A stretch of DNA of 64,000 bases, taken from positions 124,001 to 188,000 of the forward strand of contig NZ_JAMWMR010000009.1 in the NCBI RefSeq assembly GCF_023887685.1, given 5' to 3'. The translations under genes were made by a program, and so were the position numbers. Position 1 is the stretch's first letter; each line of letters begins with the position of its first letter. The notes under the pieces were generated by a model. It did not search any database. It worked only from the letters and a program-made list of their open reading frames with translations, and had not been told where the DNA came from. This DNA is from Streptomyces macrolidinus (lineage in GTDB: Bacteria; Actinomycetota; Actinomycetes; Streptomycetales; Streptomycetaceae). Positions 25,380 through 34,934 of this stretch are shown here, one piece after another.

Positions 25380-27242
25380 ATGACTGAGAGCAACGGGTCC
25401 ACCTCGCCCGAGCGCGGCGGGGACATGCCGGACTGGGAGAAGCGCTTCCGGGCGCCGCGGGTGTCGCTGCCGGACTGGGCGGAGGACGCGCCGCACCGCT
25501 CGCTGTTCGTCTCCAACGCGACGGGGACGTACGAGCTGTACGCGTGGGACCGCACGACGGGCGAGCAGCGCCAGGTCACGGACCGGCCGAACGGCACGAC
25601 GGACGGCGTCCTCTCGCCGGACGGCGAGTGGATCTGGTGGTTCGACGACAAGGACGGGGACGAGTTCGGGATCTGGAGACGCCAGCGGTTCACGCCCGGC
25701 GCGGACGCCCCTGATGCGGACGCCTCCGATGCGGATGCCTCCGGTGTCGACCAGCCGGCCGCTCCCGGGCTCGAACCCTCCTATCCGGCCGGACTCGCGA
25801 TCGGGCGGGACGGGCGGACGGCCGTCGTGGGCCGCTCCACCGATCAGGACGGGTCGACGATCCATCTGGTGCGGGCCGGTCAGGACCCGCTGGAGATCTA
25901 CCGGCACCGCGAGTCGGCCGGGGTCGGCGACCTCGCGCACGACGGCTCGCTGATCGCGATCGAGCACACCGAGCACGGCGACGCGATGCACTCGGCGCTG
26001 CGCGTGCTGCGGCCGGACGGTACGACGGTCGCGGAGCTGGACGACACCAAGGGCGGCACGGTCGAGCTGGGCCTGGAGGTGCTGGGCTTCGCCCCGGTCG
26101 ACGGCGACACGCGGCTGCTGATCGGGCACCAGCGGCGCGGCCGGTGGGAGCCGATGGTGTGGGACGTCGTCTCGGGCGAGGAGACGGACCTGGCGCTGGA
26201 GCTGCCGGGCGATGTGGCCGCCGAGTGGTATCCGGACGGCTCCGCGCTGCTGGTCGTGCACAGCTTCGAGGCCCGCAGCGAGCTGTTCCGCTACGACCTC
26301 GCGACGCGCGATCTGGTCCGGGTGGCGACGCCGCCGGGCACGGTGTCCGGGGCGACGGCCCGGCCCGACGGGACGGTGGAGTTCCTGTGGTCCTCGGCGG
26401 CCGAGCCGCCGGTGGTGCGGTCGACGTCGGGCGAGATCGTGCTGGACCCGCCGGGCATGCGGGCGCCCGGGTCGGTGCCCGTGGAGGACGTGTGGGTGGA
26501 CGGGCCGGGTGGCCGCATCCACGCGCTGGTGCAGAAGCCCGCCGGGGCGAGCGGCCCGCTGCCGACGGTCTTCGACATCCACGGCGGTCCGACCTGGCAC
26601 GACAGCGACTCGTTCGCGGCGGGCCCGGCGGCCTGGGTGGACCACGGGTACGCGGTGGTGCGGGTCAACTACCGGGGCTCGACGGGGTACGGGCGCGAGT
26701 GGACGGACGCGCTCAAGCACCGGGTCGGGCTGATCGAGCTGGAGGACATCGCGGCGGTACGGGAGTGGGCGGTCTCGTCCGGGCTCGCGGATCCGGAGCG
26801 GCTCGTCCTGACGGGCGGTTCGTGGGGCGGCTATCTGACGCTCCTCGGGCTCGGTACGCAGCCGGAGGCGTGGACGGTCGGGATCGCGGCGGTCCCGGTC
26901 GCGGACTATGTCACGGCGTACCACGACGAGATGGAGGCGCTGAAGGCCATGGACCGGACGCTGCTCGGGGGCACGCCCGAGGAGGTTCCGGAACGGTTCG
27001 AGACGTCGTCGCCGCTCACATACGTCGACGCGGTGAAGGCCCCGGTGTACATCTCGGCGGGCGTGAACGACCCCCGGTGCCCGATCCGCCAGGTCGAGAA
27101 CTACGTGGACCGGCTCGCGGCGCGGGACGCGGTGCACGAGGTGTACCGGTACGACGCGGGGCACGGCTCGCTGGTGGTCGACGAGCGGATCAAGCAGGTG
27201 CGGCTGGAACTGGACTTCGCCGAACGGCATCTGCGGAACTGA
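25380..27242 (+). CDS. Prolyl oligopeptidase-family (S9) serine peptidase
   Basis: This 620-residue cytosolic enzyme has a beta-propeller in residues ~30-390 (repeats such as GVLSPDGEWIWW and GLAIGRDGRTAVVG). The alpha/beta-hydrolase domain carries the oxyanion HGGPTWHD, nucleophile Ser in LTGGSWGGYLTL, and the Asp and His of GVNDPRCP and DAGHGSLV. There is no signal peptide. A short acidic repeat (DADASDADAS) interrupts one propeller blade. It probably cleaves short peptides or acyl-peptides (S9C-like). It is followed by the SURF1 gene. Confidence 0.94.
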   Translation: MTESNGSTSPERGGDMPDWEKRFRAPRVSLPDWAEDAPHRSLFVSNATGTYELYAWDRTTGEQRQVTDRPNGTTDGVLSPDGEWIWWFDDKDGDEFGIWRRQRFTPGADAPDADASDADASGVDQPAAPGLEPSYPAGLAIGRDGRTAVVGRSTDQDGSTIHLVRAGQDPLEIYRHRESAGVGDLAHDGSLIAIEHTEHGDAMHSALRVLRPDGTTVAELDDTKGGTVELGLEVLGFAPVDGDTRLLIGHQRRGRWEPMVWDVVSGEETDLALELPGDVAAEWYPDGSALLVVHSFEARSELFRYDLATRDLVRVATPPGTVSGATARPDGTVEFLWSSAAEPPVVRSTSGEIVLDPPGMRAPGSVPVEDVWVDGPGGRIHALVQKPAGASGPLPTVFDIHGGPTWHDSDSFAAGPAAWVDHGYAVVRVNYRGSTGYGREWTDALKHRVGLIELEDIAAVREWAVSSGLADPERLVLTGGSWGGYLTLLGLGTQPEAWTVGIAAVPVADYVTAYHDEMEALKAMDRTLLGGTPEEVPERFETSSPLTYVDAVKAPVYISAGVNDPRCPIRQVENYVDRLAARDAVHEVYRYDAGHGSLVVDERIKQVRLELDFAERHLRN

Positions 27243-27346
27243 GAGGAGCGGCGTCCGCCCTGGTGCAGCGGACACGACCCGTCCGTGGGCGCCTCTGCGG
27301 GGCCCCACGGGCGGGATCACGGGAGCGGCACCGTACCGTGGAAGGC

Positions 27347-28252
27347 GTGTACCGGTTTCTGCTGACGCCCCGCTGGTGGGCGATCAACGTCTTCGTGCTG
27401 CTGGCGATCCCCTTCTGCGTCTACATGGGGTCGTGGCAGTTGGGCCGGTTCGAGGTCCGGGTGGACGATCACCGCATGGCGAACGAGCAGGTCACCAAGG
27501 GCGGGAAGGAACCGGCCCGGCCTCTGGACGAGCTGCTTCCGGTGACCGCGGAGACGACCGGGAGGCAGGTCACGGCCACCGGGCGGTACGGGGAGCAGTT
27601 GCTCGTTCCGGACCGGGAGCTGGACCGGAAGCAGGGGTTCTATGTGCTGAGCCTGCTGCGGACCGACGCGGGCAAGGCGGTGCCGGTCGTGCGGGGCTGG
27701 CTGCCGGGTGCCGCGGACGCCGCGAAGGTCCCGGCCGCGCCGAGCGGCACGGTCACCGTCACCGGGGCTCTGCAGGCGTCGGAGAACCCGGGGTCGGACG
27801 GCGGGCGTAAAGGCGGGCTGCCAAAGGGTCAGACCGGGGCGATCAGCTCGGCGTCCCTGGTGAACCTGGTGCCGTACGACGTGTACGACGCGTGGGTCAC
27901 CCTCGACCGGGCCGACAGCGGTATGAAGGCGGTACCGGCGACCGTCCCCGAGGGGGCCGGGCTGGATCTGAAGGCGTTCCAGAACCTCGGCTACACCGGC
28001 GAGTGGTTCGTCTTCGCGGGCTTCACGCTCTTCATGTGGTTCCGGCTGCTGCGACGCGAGGCGGAGGACGCGCGGGACGCGGCACTGGGCCTCGTGACGG
28101 AGGACGCGGCGGCCTCCGGGGGCGCGGGCCCCGCCGAGCAGCCGAAGCCCAAGCCCGAGCCTGAGCCTGCGGATCAGTCGAAGGCCGAGCAGTCGGCGGT
28201 CGAGCGTCCGGAGACCGAGGCCGCCGGGAGCCGGTCGCGGACCACGTCCTGA
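27347..28252 (+). CDS. SURF1-family cytochrome c oxidase assembly protein
   Basis: The ~301-residue membrane protein has TM1 at WWAINVFVLLAIPFCVYMGSW with the following WQLGRFE, an extracytoplasmic domain with GQV-like TGRYGEQLLVPDREL and GFYVLSLLRT, and TM2 at EWFVFAGFTLFMWFRLL. This two-helix layout is that of SURF1/Shy1, which inserts heme a into COX1. A C-terminal Pro/Glu-rich tail of ~55 residues is extra. The start is GTG 27347 (homologues begin MYRFLLTPRWW); GTG 27338 is possible. Confidence 0.9.
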   Translation: MYRFLLTPRWWAINVFVLLAIPFCVYMGSWQLGRFEVRVDDHRMANEQVTKGGKEPARPLDELLPVTAETTGRQVTATGRYGEQLLVPDRELDRKQGFYVLSLLRTDAGKAVPVVRGWLPGAADAAKVPAAPSGTVTVTGALQASENPGSDGGRKGGLPKGQTGAISSASLVNLVPYDVYDAWVTLDRADSGMKAVPATVPEGAGLDLKAFQNLGYTGEWFVFAGFTLFMWFRLLRREAEDARDAALGLVTEDAAASGGAGPAEQPKPKPEPEPADQSKAEQSAVERPETEAAGSRSRTTS

Positions 28253-28339
28253 CCCGCACCACTCCCGGCCCGGGCCCCGGCCGGGCGCCTCACGGACTCG
28301 CGCGTCGCACGAGCTGGGCACCCGCCCGGCTCCCTCAGC

Positions 28340-28400
28340 CCAACGGGCTCACCCGGCTCACCCGGCTCACTCGGCCCGCCCAGCTCACCCGCCTCACTCA
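28340..28400. repeat. 10-nt tandem repeat gctcacccgg
   Basis: About six imperfect copies of gctcacccgg/gctcactcgg fill the gap between the SURF1 gene and the convergent sigma-linked gene, reaching its stop codon. Confidence 0.6.
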
Positions 28401-29764
28401 GCCGTGAGGATCCCCGTGCGATAGACCGTCCCCGCGCAGGCGTTGGGGATCGTCGCGCGGGCGGTCGCGGAGCCGGTCGCCGGGGTGTGGGAGACCACCA
28501 CACTGCCGTCGGCCGCGCCCTCCTCCCGCATCAACTGGGGCGACATGCCCTCGGTCTGCGTGATGACGGTGTCGTCGCCCGTGCTGCTGCTGGACGTGGG
28601 GGTCGGGTCCGGGGACGGAACGCCGCCGCCGCCTTCCTCACCGCCCGTACCACCCGTACCGCCGCCCGTACCGCCCGTGGCGGAACAGGCCTCCGAGGGG
28701 ACCCAGGCGAACTTGACCTCGTAGGCGCCCTTCGGCGGAAGCACCAGCGAGGTGAGGTTCCGGGACGGCTCGGGCAGCGCGGAGGCCGCGTCGCCGGAGA
28801 CATGGTTCAGCACGCTGATCCTGGACGGGTCCGCCGAGCCCTGGGCGACCGCGAAGACGCTGCCGGCGCTCGAGACGGTGCAGCTCGTGGTCGAGGTGTT
28901 GGTGACGCGGAAGGTGCCGTAGACCGTGCCCGCGGCGTCCGGGCCGCCCTCGCTCGCGACGCCGTTGCCGAGCTGGCCCGCCGTACACGCGCTCGCGCTC
29001 TGCGCGGAGGCGGTCGGGTCGGCGCCGCCACCGGCCTCGCCCTTCTCGCCCTTGTCCTTCTCGTCCTTGCCCTTCGGGTGGTCCTTGTCTTCCTTGTCCG
29101 CGGTCGTCCCCGAGGTGCCGGCCGAGCCGCTGGAGCCGCTGTCCGAGTCGCCCTTGCCCTTGCCGCTGTGCTCCTGGGCCTGAGTGGCATGACCGGCGAT
29201 GGACGGGTCCGCGTCGTCCCCCGCGCGGTGCGAGACATGGACGAAGGCCGGAATCGCGGTGCCGATGAACAGTGCGGCGGCTGCCATACCGATCACGGCC
29301 TGCCGCTTGCGGGCCCGCCGGGCGGGCACCGCGCGCCGCAGATACTCCAGGGTGCCCTCGCGCGGCTCGATGCCGCCGACCGTGTCGTGGAGCATCCGCC
29401 GCAGCGCCAGTTCGTCCGAGCCGAGCCCTTCGGGCGCCGCCCCGGCGTCCTCGTCGTCACCGGGCTCCGGCCCGGCCGCGCCCGGTCCCCCGAGTACGGC
29501 GGCCAGCCGGTTCCGCCCCGCGGTCAGGCCCTCACCGCCCGCGCCGGGGAGGTCGGTGTCGGCGGCGGTAGCCGCGTGGTCCGCTCCGGCTTCGGGCCGG
29601 GCCTGGTCCTCGGGGCGGTGGTTCACAGTTCCGTTCCCAGCATGCTGCTCGTCGTCCTCGCACGGCTCCGGCCGGTTCGTCGGCTCGTGCCATGCGTAGG
29701 GTTCGTGTCGTTCGTGGAAGCAGCGGCCCCGTGAGGAGCCGCGCCGCTCGTCGTTGCCGCTCAT
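28394..29764 (-). CDS. Sigma-coupled membrane protein with a DUF4232-like exported domain
   Basis: The 456-residue protein has a cytoplasmic N-terminal ~155 residues ending in a basic patch (RRARKRQ), one membrane helix (AVIGMAAAALFIGTAIPAFV), a charged spacer (KEDKDHPKGKDEKDKG), then a C-terminal exported domain. That domain has paired Cys (SACTAGQLGNG ... TSCTVSSAG ... SEACSATG) and resembles DUF4232. Its ATG overlaps the sigma-factor stop (ATGA), so the two are translationally coupled. The arrangement is that of an anti-sigma factor or sensor, though no zinc HXXXCXXC motif is present; the role is inferred. Confidence 0.72.
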   Translation of the reverse strand: MSGNDERRGSSRGRCFHERHEPYAWHEPTNRPEPCEDDEQHAGNGTVNHRPEDQARPEAGADHAATAADTDLPGAGGEGLTAGRNRLAAVLGGPGAAGPEPGDDEDAGAAPEGLGSDELALRRMLHDTVGGIEPREGTLEYLRRAVPARRARKRQAVIGMAAAALFIGTAIPAFVHVSHRAGDDADPSIAGHATQAQEHSGKGKGDSDSGSSGSAGTSGTTADKEDKDHPKGKDEKDKGEKGEAGGGADPTASAQSASACTAGQLGNGVASEGGPDAAGTVYGTFRVTNTSTTSCTVSSAGSVFAVAQGSADPSRISVLNHVSGDAASALPEPSRNLTSLVLPPKGAYEVKFAWVPSEACSATGGTGGGTGGTGGEEGGGGVPSPDPTPTSSSSTGDDTVITQTEGMSPQLMREEGAADGSVVVSHTPATGSATARATIPNACAGTVYRTGILTAE

Positions 29765-30432
29765 GCCGCCGCCCCCATGGCGACGCGGAGCGCCGCTATA
29801 CCGCGCGAGCCGTACGCCTTCACCGACCCCAGCGATATCCCCAGCGTCTCCGCCACCTGAGCCTCGGTCATATCGGCGAAGTACCGCAGCACCAGGACCT
29901 CGCGCTGGCGGCGCTGGAGTCCCTTCATCGCCGCGATCAGGGAGTCGCGCTCCAACTGGTCGTAGGCGCCCTCCTCGGCGCTCGCCATGTCCGGCATGGG
30001 CTTGGACAGCAGCTTGAGGCCGAGGATGCGGCGCCGCAGCGTCGAGCGCGAGAGGTTGACGACGGTCTGCCGGAGATACGCCAGCGTCTTCTCCGGGTCG
30101 CGGACGCGCTTGCGCGCCGAGTGGACGCGGATGAACGCCTCCTGGACGACGTCCTCGCAGGAGGCGGTGTCGTCGAGGAGGAGGGCCGCGAGGCCCAGCA
30201 GAGAGCGGTAGTGCGTGCGATAGGTCTCGGTGAGGTGGTCGACCGTGGTACCGGCGGCCATCGTCTCGTCAGCGCCGTCGCGCTGATGCGGAATGCGGGC
30301 GGGCCGCGCTGCGGGCATGGGGGCGATCACCGGCATGCCACTGGACGTGCTGCCGGGCATGCGGGGGCGGCGGGGCGGCCGAAGGGCCGCGCCTCTCGGC
30401 CGCGCCGTGGTGAATTCGAGTACCTGTGCCAC
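29761..30432 (-). CDS. SigE-family ECF RNA polymerase sigma factor
   Basis: Region 2 (YRSLLGLAALLLDDTASCED, VVQEAFIRVHSARKRVRDPE) and region 4 (LIAAMKGLQRRQREVLVLRY, FADMTEAQVAETLGISLGSV) are clear. The N-terminal ~55 residues are a nonconserved extension, so a start further in is possible; I took GTG 30432, which opens the frame. There is no adjacent zinc anti-sigma, but the coupled membrane protein is a candidate regulator. asd and ask lie upstream on the same strand. Confidence 0.88.
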   Translation of the reverse strand: MAQVLEFTTARPRGAALRPPRRPRMPGSTSSGMPVIAPMPAARPARIPHQRDGADETMAAGTTVDHLTETYRTHYRSLLGLAALLLDDTASCEDVVQEAFIRVHSARKRVRDPEKTLAYLRQTVVNLSRSTLRRRILGLKLLSKPMPDMASAEEGAYDQLERDSLIAAMKGLQRRQREVLVLRYFADMTEAQVAETLGISLGSVKAYGSRGIAALRVAMGAAA

Positions 30433-30838
30433 GCCAGTTGGACACGTCTCCCCCCGCCAGGGTTGTACGCGACTGGCATCACGTTCGCGTCAGGCGGCAT
30501 GCCCGCGTGCACATTCCGCCATGCGCCCCCCGGCGCACCCGGCCGTGCGTCAAGTGCCCTCATGCGTACCAGCTCTTCCCCTATGCCCCATGTACGGTGG
30601 CGTCCGACCCCCGAGGGTGACGGCAAAGACGCTCTCCCACCCGCGCGCAGTTGCAGAGCGACATGGAGACACCTCCTCGAACACCCGCAGGAACCCGGGC
30701 ACATGGCCGGGTCCTTGATCGATCCGTCGAACGTTCACAGATCCTACAAAGGTTCGACCCATGGGCAGACGGTTCCGGGCTGCTCCGCTCGGACACCGCC
30801 CAGCCCGCGCGGCACGGGGAACGGCAACCGCGGGGCCG
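30433..30838. other. Noncoding region between asd 3' end and the sigma gene
   Basis: About 405 nt with no gene I can support. It must hold the sigma-gene promoter and the asd terminator; I could not pick out a clear hairpin or a convincing -35/-10 pair. Composition is slightly AT-richer than the coding flanks. Confidence 0.5.
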
Positions 30839-31906
30839 CTACGGCGCCGGGAACTCCGCGGCCACCAACTCCGCGATCTGCGCGGTGTTCAGCGCCGCGC
30901 CCTTGCGCAGGTTGTCGCCGCAGACGAACAGTTCGAGCGCGGTCGGGTCGTCGAGGGCCCGGCGCACCCGGCCCACCCAGGTCGGGTCCGTGCCCACCAC
31001 GTCTGCGGGCGTGGGGAATTCACCCGCCGCCGGGTTGTCGAAGAGGACGACACCGGGCGCGGTCGCGAGGATCTCGCGGGCCCGGTCGACCGTGACCTCG
31101 CCCTCGAAGCGGGCGTGGACCGTGAGGGAGTGCGCCGTGACCACCGGCACCCGGACACAGGTGACGGCCACGGGCAGCTCCGGCAGCCCCAGGACCTTGC
31201 GGGACTCGTCGCGGACCGTCATCTCCTCGGAGGACCAGCCGTCCTCGCGCGGCGACCCGGCCCACGGCACGACGTTCAGCGCGACCGGCTCCGGGAACGG
31301 CCCCGTGTGCTCGCCCACCGCGCGCCGCAGATCACCCGGGCTCGTCCCCAGCTCCGTACCCGCGACGAGCGACAGTTGCCGTCGCAGCGTGTCGATGCCC
31401 GCGCGCCCCGCGCCGCTCGCGGCCTGGTACGAGGAGACGACCAGCTCGCGCAGTCCGAACTCGGCGTGCAGCGCGCCGAGCGCCACGATCATCGAGAGGG
31501 TCGTGCAGTGCGGGCTGGCGATGATGCCGCGTGAACGCACCCGCGCGGCATGCGGGTTGACCTCCGGAACGACCAGGGGCACATCGGGGTCCATCCGGAA
31601 CGCGCCCGAATTGTCCACCACCACCGCGCCCTTGGCGACGGCGACCGGCGCCCACTGGCGCGCGACCTCGTCCGGGACGTCGAACATCGCCACGTCGACG
31701 CCGGAGAACGCCTCCTCGTCGAGCGCGACGACCTCGACCTCCTCGCCGCGCACGGTCAGCTTGCGGCCGACCGAGCGCGGCGAGGCGATCAGACGGATCT
31801 CGCCCCAGATGTCCGCGTGTTGGGACAGGATCTGGAGCATGACGGAGCCCACGGCCCCGGTCGCTCCCACGACGGCGAGCGTCGGCTTGTCGGCCCGCGC
31901 CGTCAT
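30839..31906 (-). CDS. asd: Aspartate-semialdehyde dehydrogenase
   Basis: This 355-residue enzyme reduces aspartyl phosphate to aspartate semialdehyde with NADPH, the second step to lysine, threonine, methionine and diaminopimelate. It has the NADP loop [22 protein letters not shown], the catalytic Cys in [12 protein letters not shown] (C134; usual NPNCST altered to SPHCTT), [12 protein letters not shown] and the late [10 protein letters not shown]. It follows ask by ~49 nt on the same strand, the usual actinobacterial ask-asd operon. The SPH variant is seen in the second actinobacterial asd type. Confidence 0.95.
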   Translation of the reverse strand: MTARADKPTLAVVGATGAVGSVMLQILSQHADIWGEIRLIASPRSVGRKLTVRGEEVEVVALDEEAFSGVDVAMFDVPDEVARQWAPVAVAKGAVVVDNSGAFRMDPDVPLVVPEVNPHAARVRSRGIIASPHCTTLSMIVALGALHAEFGLRELVVSSYQAASGAGRAGIDTLRRQLSLVAGTELGTSPGDLRRAVGEHTGPFPEPVALNVVPWAGSPREDGWSSEEMTVRDESRKVLGLPELPVAVTCVRVPVVTAHSLTVHARFEGEVTVDRAREILATAPGVVLFDNPAAGEFPTPADVVGTDPTWVGRVRRALDDPTALELFVCGDNLRKGAALNTAQIAELVAAEFPAP

Positions 31907-31955
31907 CGGCGCCCCGTCAGGGCCTGCCCGACATCGCCCCCGCGGGGGAGGGCGG

Positions 31956-32477
31956 TCATCGACCGGTGCCCCCGTAGACGACGGCCTCGTCGCTGTCGGA
32001 GTCCAGGCCGAACGCGGTGTGCACCGCGCAGACCGCTCCCGGGACGTCGTCCGCGCGCGTCACCACGGAGATACGGATCTCGGAGGTCGAGATCAGCTCG
32101 ATGTTCACGCCCGCGTCGCTCAGCGCCTCGAAGAAGGCCGCCGTGACACCCGGGTTCGTCTTCATCCCCGCGCCGACGAGCGAGATCTTGCCGATCTGGT
32201 CGTCGTAGCGCAGCGAGTCGAAGCCGATCGAGTTCGCGGCCTTGTTCAGCGCGTTGATCGCCTTGCGCCCGTCGGTCTTCGGGAGCGTGAAGGAGATGTC
32301 CGTCAGACCGGTCGCCGCGGCCGACACGTTCTGCACGACCATGTCGATGTTGATCTCGGCATCGGCGATGGCCCGGAAGATCGAGGCGGCCTCGCCCGGC
32401 TTGTCCGGCACACCGACGACCGTGATCTTGGCCTCGGAGGTGTCGTGAGCGACACCCGAGATGATGGCCTGCTCCAC
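31956..32477 (-). CDS. ask: Aspartate kinase beta (regulatory) subunit from an internal start
   Basis: Codon 253 of ask is GTG (start of [17 protein letters not shown]), preceded by AGGGGA with a 7-nt spacer. The 173-residue product would contain only the two ACT domains. Corynebacterial LysC and other alpha2beta2 aspartate kinases start their beta subunit at the same place in the sequence, so this is family knowledge plus a visible ribosome site. Confidence 0.65.
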   Translation of the reverse strand: MEQAIISGVAHDTSEAKITVVGVPDKPGEAASIFRAIADAEINIDMVVQNVSAAATGLTDISFTLPKTDGRKAINALNKAANSIGFDSLRYDDQIGKISLVGAGMKTNPGVTAAFFEALSDAGVNIELISTSEIRISVVTRADDVPGAVCAVHTAFGLDSDSDEAVVYGGTGR

Positions 32478-33233
32478 CTTCTTGTCCCCTTGCTGAATCG
32501 GCTCGCTGCTGACCCACGTGCCCTGCAACCCGCTGAAGGAGGAGCGTACGTGGATCGGGATGTTGTAGCGGCGCGCGTACTCCACACAGCGGTGGAGCAG
32601 CACCTTGGACCCGGACGCGGCCAGTTCGAGCATGTCCTCGAACGAGATCCAGTCGATCTTACGGGCCTTCTTCACCACCCGCGGGTCGGCGGTGAACACA
32701 CCGTCGACATCGGTGTAGATCTCGCACACCTCGGCGTCGAGGGCGGCGGCGAGGGCGACGGCCGTGGTGTCCGACCCGCCACGCCCCAGCGTGGTGATGT
32801 CCTTCTTGTCCTGGCTGACGCCCTGGAACCCGGCGACGATGGCGATGTTGCCCTCGTCCAGCGCGGTCCGGATGCGGCCCGGCGTCACGTCGATGATCCG
32901 GGCCTTGTTGTGGACCGAGTCGGTGATGACACCCGCCTGGCTGCCCGTGAACGACTGTGCCTTGTGCCCCAGGTTCTTGATCGCCATGGCCAGGAGGGCC
33001 ATCGAGATCCGCTCCCCGGCCGTCAGCAGCATGTCGAGTTCACGCCCGGCAGGGATCGGGGAAACCTGCTCCGCGAGATCGATCAGTTCATCCGTCGTGT
33101 CGCCCATTGCGGAAACGACGACGACAACATCGTTGCCGTTCTTCTTCGCTTCCACGATCCGTTTGGCGACGCGCTTGATGCCCTCGGCATCGGCAACGGA
33201 GGAACCTCCGTACTTCTGCACGACCAGGCCCAC
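31956..33233 (-). CDS. ask: Aspartate kinase, alpha (full-length) subunit
   Basis: The 425-residue enzyme phosphorylates aspartate, the committed step of the aspartate family. The kinase domain has [21 protein letters not shown] and [19 protein letters not shown]. Two ACT domains follow at ~265-415 ([40 protein letters not shown]), which bind lysine and threonine for feedback control. An in-frame internal start at 32477 probably gives a separate regulatory subunit. It is the first gene of the ask-asd operon. The divergent 315-bp region upstream separates it from the response regulator. Confidence 0.96.
   Translation of the reverse strand: MGLVVQKYGGSSVADAEGIKRVAKRIVEAKKNGNDVVVVVSAMGDTTDELIDLAEQVSPIPAGRELDMLLTAGERISMALLAMAIKNLGHKAQSFTGSQAGVITDSVHNKARIIDVTPGRIRTALDEGNIAIVAGFQGVSQDKKDITTLGRGGSDTTAVALAAALDAEVCEIYTDVDGVFTADPRVVKKARKIDWISFEDMLELAASGSKVLLHRCVEYARRYNIPIHVRSSFSGLQGTWVSSEPIQQGDKKVEQAIISGVAHDTSEAKITVVGVPDKPGEAASIFRAIADAEINIDMVVQNVSAAATGLTDISFTLPKTDGRKAINALNKAANSIGFDSLRYDDQIGKISLVGAGMKTNPGVTAAFFEALSDAGVNIELISTSEIRISVVTRADDVPGAVCAVHTAFGLDSDSDEAVVYGGTGR
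32485..32490 (-). promoter_or_regulatory. Internal ribosome site for the ask beta subunit
   Basis: AGGGGA on the minus strand, 7 nt from the in-frame GTG at 32477, inside the ask coding region. Confidence 0.6.
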
Positions 33234-33548
33234 GTGCGCTCCTCGCTCAGTCCGTCTCTTTCCGCACCTGCCACCTGCACATGTGCGGTGCAGTGCGGTC
33301 GGCTCAGTCTATCGAGCGACCGAATTCCCCTTCCGGGATACCGCATGGTGAGATATTCCGCCTCACTCCGCACCACCCCGGCATTCTTCGGGCCCGCCCC
33401 CGGAAGGACGACGGATTCACCGCCGTTCCGCCGAAGGACTTCGTCCGCTCCGCACGGCGTCTGCCCCGGCTCGGGCGCGGTACGCGAAAACGTGCCCTGT
33501 GTCACAGAAGAAATCTCCGGGGCGGGGCTCGCGCATTAGAGTGCGGCC
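33234..33548. other. Divergent promoter region ask / response regulator
   Basis: It contains an inverted repeat CTGCAC-N7-GTGCAG at 33275-33293 on the ask side, and TTAGAGT 8-14 nt before the response-regulator GTG, a -10-like hexamer implying a nearly leaderless message. No further gene is seen. Confidence 0.45.
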
Positions 33549-34250
33549 GTGCGCTTACTCCTGGTGGAAGACGACGAGACCGTTGCCGAACCGCTCCTGC
33601 GGGCGGTGCCGGGCGGCTCGGGGGAACGGGTCACCACGGGCGCTGCGGCGCTGGCCCACCCCGGCCCGTACGACCTCGTACTCCTCGATCTCGACCTGCC
33701 GGACGACGACGGCCCGGCCGTGCTCAGGGAGCTGGTGCGGCGCGGCGGGGCCCCGGTCGTCGTGCTGTGCGCACGCGGCGACCACGCGGCCCGGCAGCTC
33801 GCCCACCAACTGGGCGCCGACGACTACGTGTGGAAGCCGTTCGAGGTGAGCGAAGTGCTCGCGCGGATCAGAGCGGTGGTGCGGCTGCCCCGTGCGCTGC
33901 GGCAGCCCGGCGACGGCCCGGAGCGCCATGGCACCCGGCTGACGATCGACCGCGCGACCGCGCGTGTCCACGTGGACGGGGAGGAGGTCGCGCTCTCGCT
34001 CAAGGAGTACGACTTCCTCGTGTGCCTGGCCGATGCGCCCGGGACGGTGCGGACCCGCCGCCGGCTCCTGACGGAGGTCTGGCGCACGGACTGGCACGGC
34101 CCGGCGCGCGAGTTGGACGTGTGCGCGGCACGGCTGCGCCACAAGCTGGCGGGCGCGGTCACGATCGAGTCCGTACGGGACGTCGGGTTCCGTCTGATGG
34201 TCCCCGAAGGCGTCCCCGAGGGCGACAACCTGGCGGAGTCCGCCGACTGA
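33549..34250 (+). CDS. Orphan OmpR-family response regulator, atypical receiver
   Basis: The 233-residue protein has a receiver domain with acidic pair EDD (8-9), phosphoacceptor D47 in LLDLDLP, and the conserved Lys in WKPF (K96), then a winged-helix DNA-binding domain (LSLKEYDFLVCLAD ... RELDVCAARLRHKLAG). The switch Thr/Ser position reads Cys (VVLCARGD), which is unusual. No histidine kinase is adjacent. It starts with GTG 33549 close to a -10-like hexamer. Confidence 0.88.
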   Translation: MRLLLVEDDETVAEPLLRAVPGGSGERVTTGAAALAHPGPYDLVLLDLDLPDDDGPAVLRELVRRGGAPVVVLCARGDHAARQLAHQLGADDYVWKPFEVSEVLARIRAVVRLPRALRQPGDGPERHGTRLTIDRATARVHVDGEEVALSLKEYDFLVCLADAPGTVRTRRRLLTEVWRTDWHGPARELDVCAARLRHKLAGAVTIESVRDVGFRLMVPEGVPEGDNLAESAD

Positions 34251-34274
34251 CGCCCGTCGGGTTCCCGGGCGAGG

Positions 34275-34934
34275 TCAGGTGACCGAGCGCAGCCCGAGCG
34301 GTCCGGCGATCTCCCGGGCCATGACCCGGCCCGCCTCCTCCGCGAGGATCTCGTCACCGAGGCCCTGATCGGTGTCGAGGCCGTCCAGCTCCTCCAGCGG
34401 CTGGTTCAGCCGCACATGCGCGACCACGGACTGGAGGGCGCGCAGCGCCGCGGACGCGGTCGAGCCCCAGTTGGAGAAGTACGAGAACTGCCACCACCAC
34501 AGCGCCTCCGTGGTGCGGCCGGCGCGGTAGTGGACCATGCCGTGGCGCAGGTCCGTGATGACGTCCGCGAGGTCGTCGGAGATCCGGGCCGGGACCGGGG
34601 CCTTGCGCGGCTCGTACGGGTCGAAGACCTCCGAGTAGACGTCGACCGGCTCCAGCATGGCGGCGAGGTGCTCGCGCAGGTCGTCCGCGTCGGGCTCCGG
34701 GCCGGGGTCCGGCTCGTAGCGCTCCTCGGGCACGATGTCCGCGTGCGCGCCGAGACGACCGCCCGCCAGCAGCAACTGCGAGACCTCCAGCAGGAGGAAG
34801 GAGATCGTCGATTCGGGCTCGTCCCCCTTGGCGACCTCCGTGACGGCGACCAGGAAGCTCTCGATCTGGTCGGCGATCTGCACCGCGAAGTCGTCCGGGT
34901 CCTGCGTCGTGGAGTGCAGCGTGGCGTCAGACAT
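34275..34934 (-). CDS. DUF5063-family protein
   Basis: This 219-residue, acidic, helical cytosolic protein has [41 protein letters not shown] and a Trp-rich [20 protein letters not shown]. It overlaps the recR 3' end by 8 nt, so it is in one operon with recR and probably ybaB. Function is unknown; the constant neighbour suggests a link with DNA repair. Confidence 0.82.
   Translation of the reverse strand: MSDATLHSTTQDPDDFAVQIADQIESFLVAVTEVAKGDEPESTISFLLLEVSQLLLAGGRLGAHADIVPEERYEPDPGPEPDADDLREHLAAMLEPVDVYSEVFDPYEPRKAPVPARISDDLADVITDLRHGMVHYRAGRTTEALWWWQFSYFSNWGSTASAALRALQSVVAHVRLNQPLEELDGLDTDQGLGDEILAEEAGRVMAREIAGPLGLRSVT

Noticed and set aside
20990..31620. TTGTCCACC near 20990 and 31611 as further DnaA boxes
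   Set aside because: They differ at the last base and lie inside coding regions, where the amino-acid sequence explains them.
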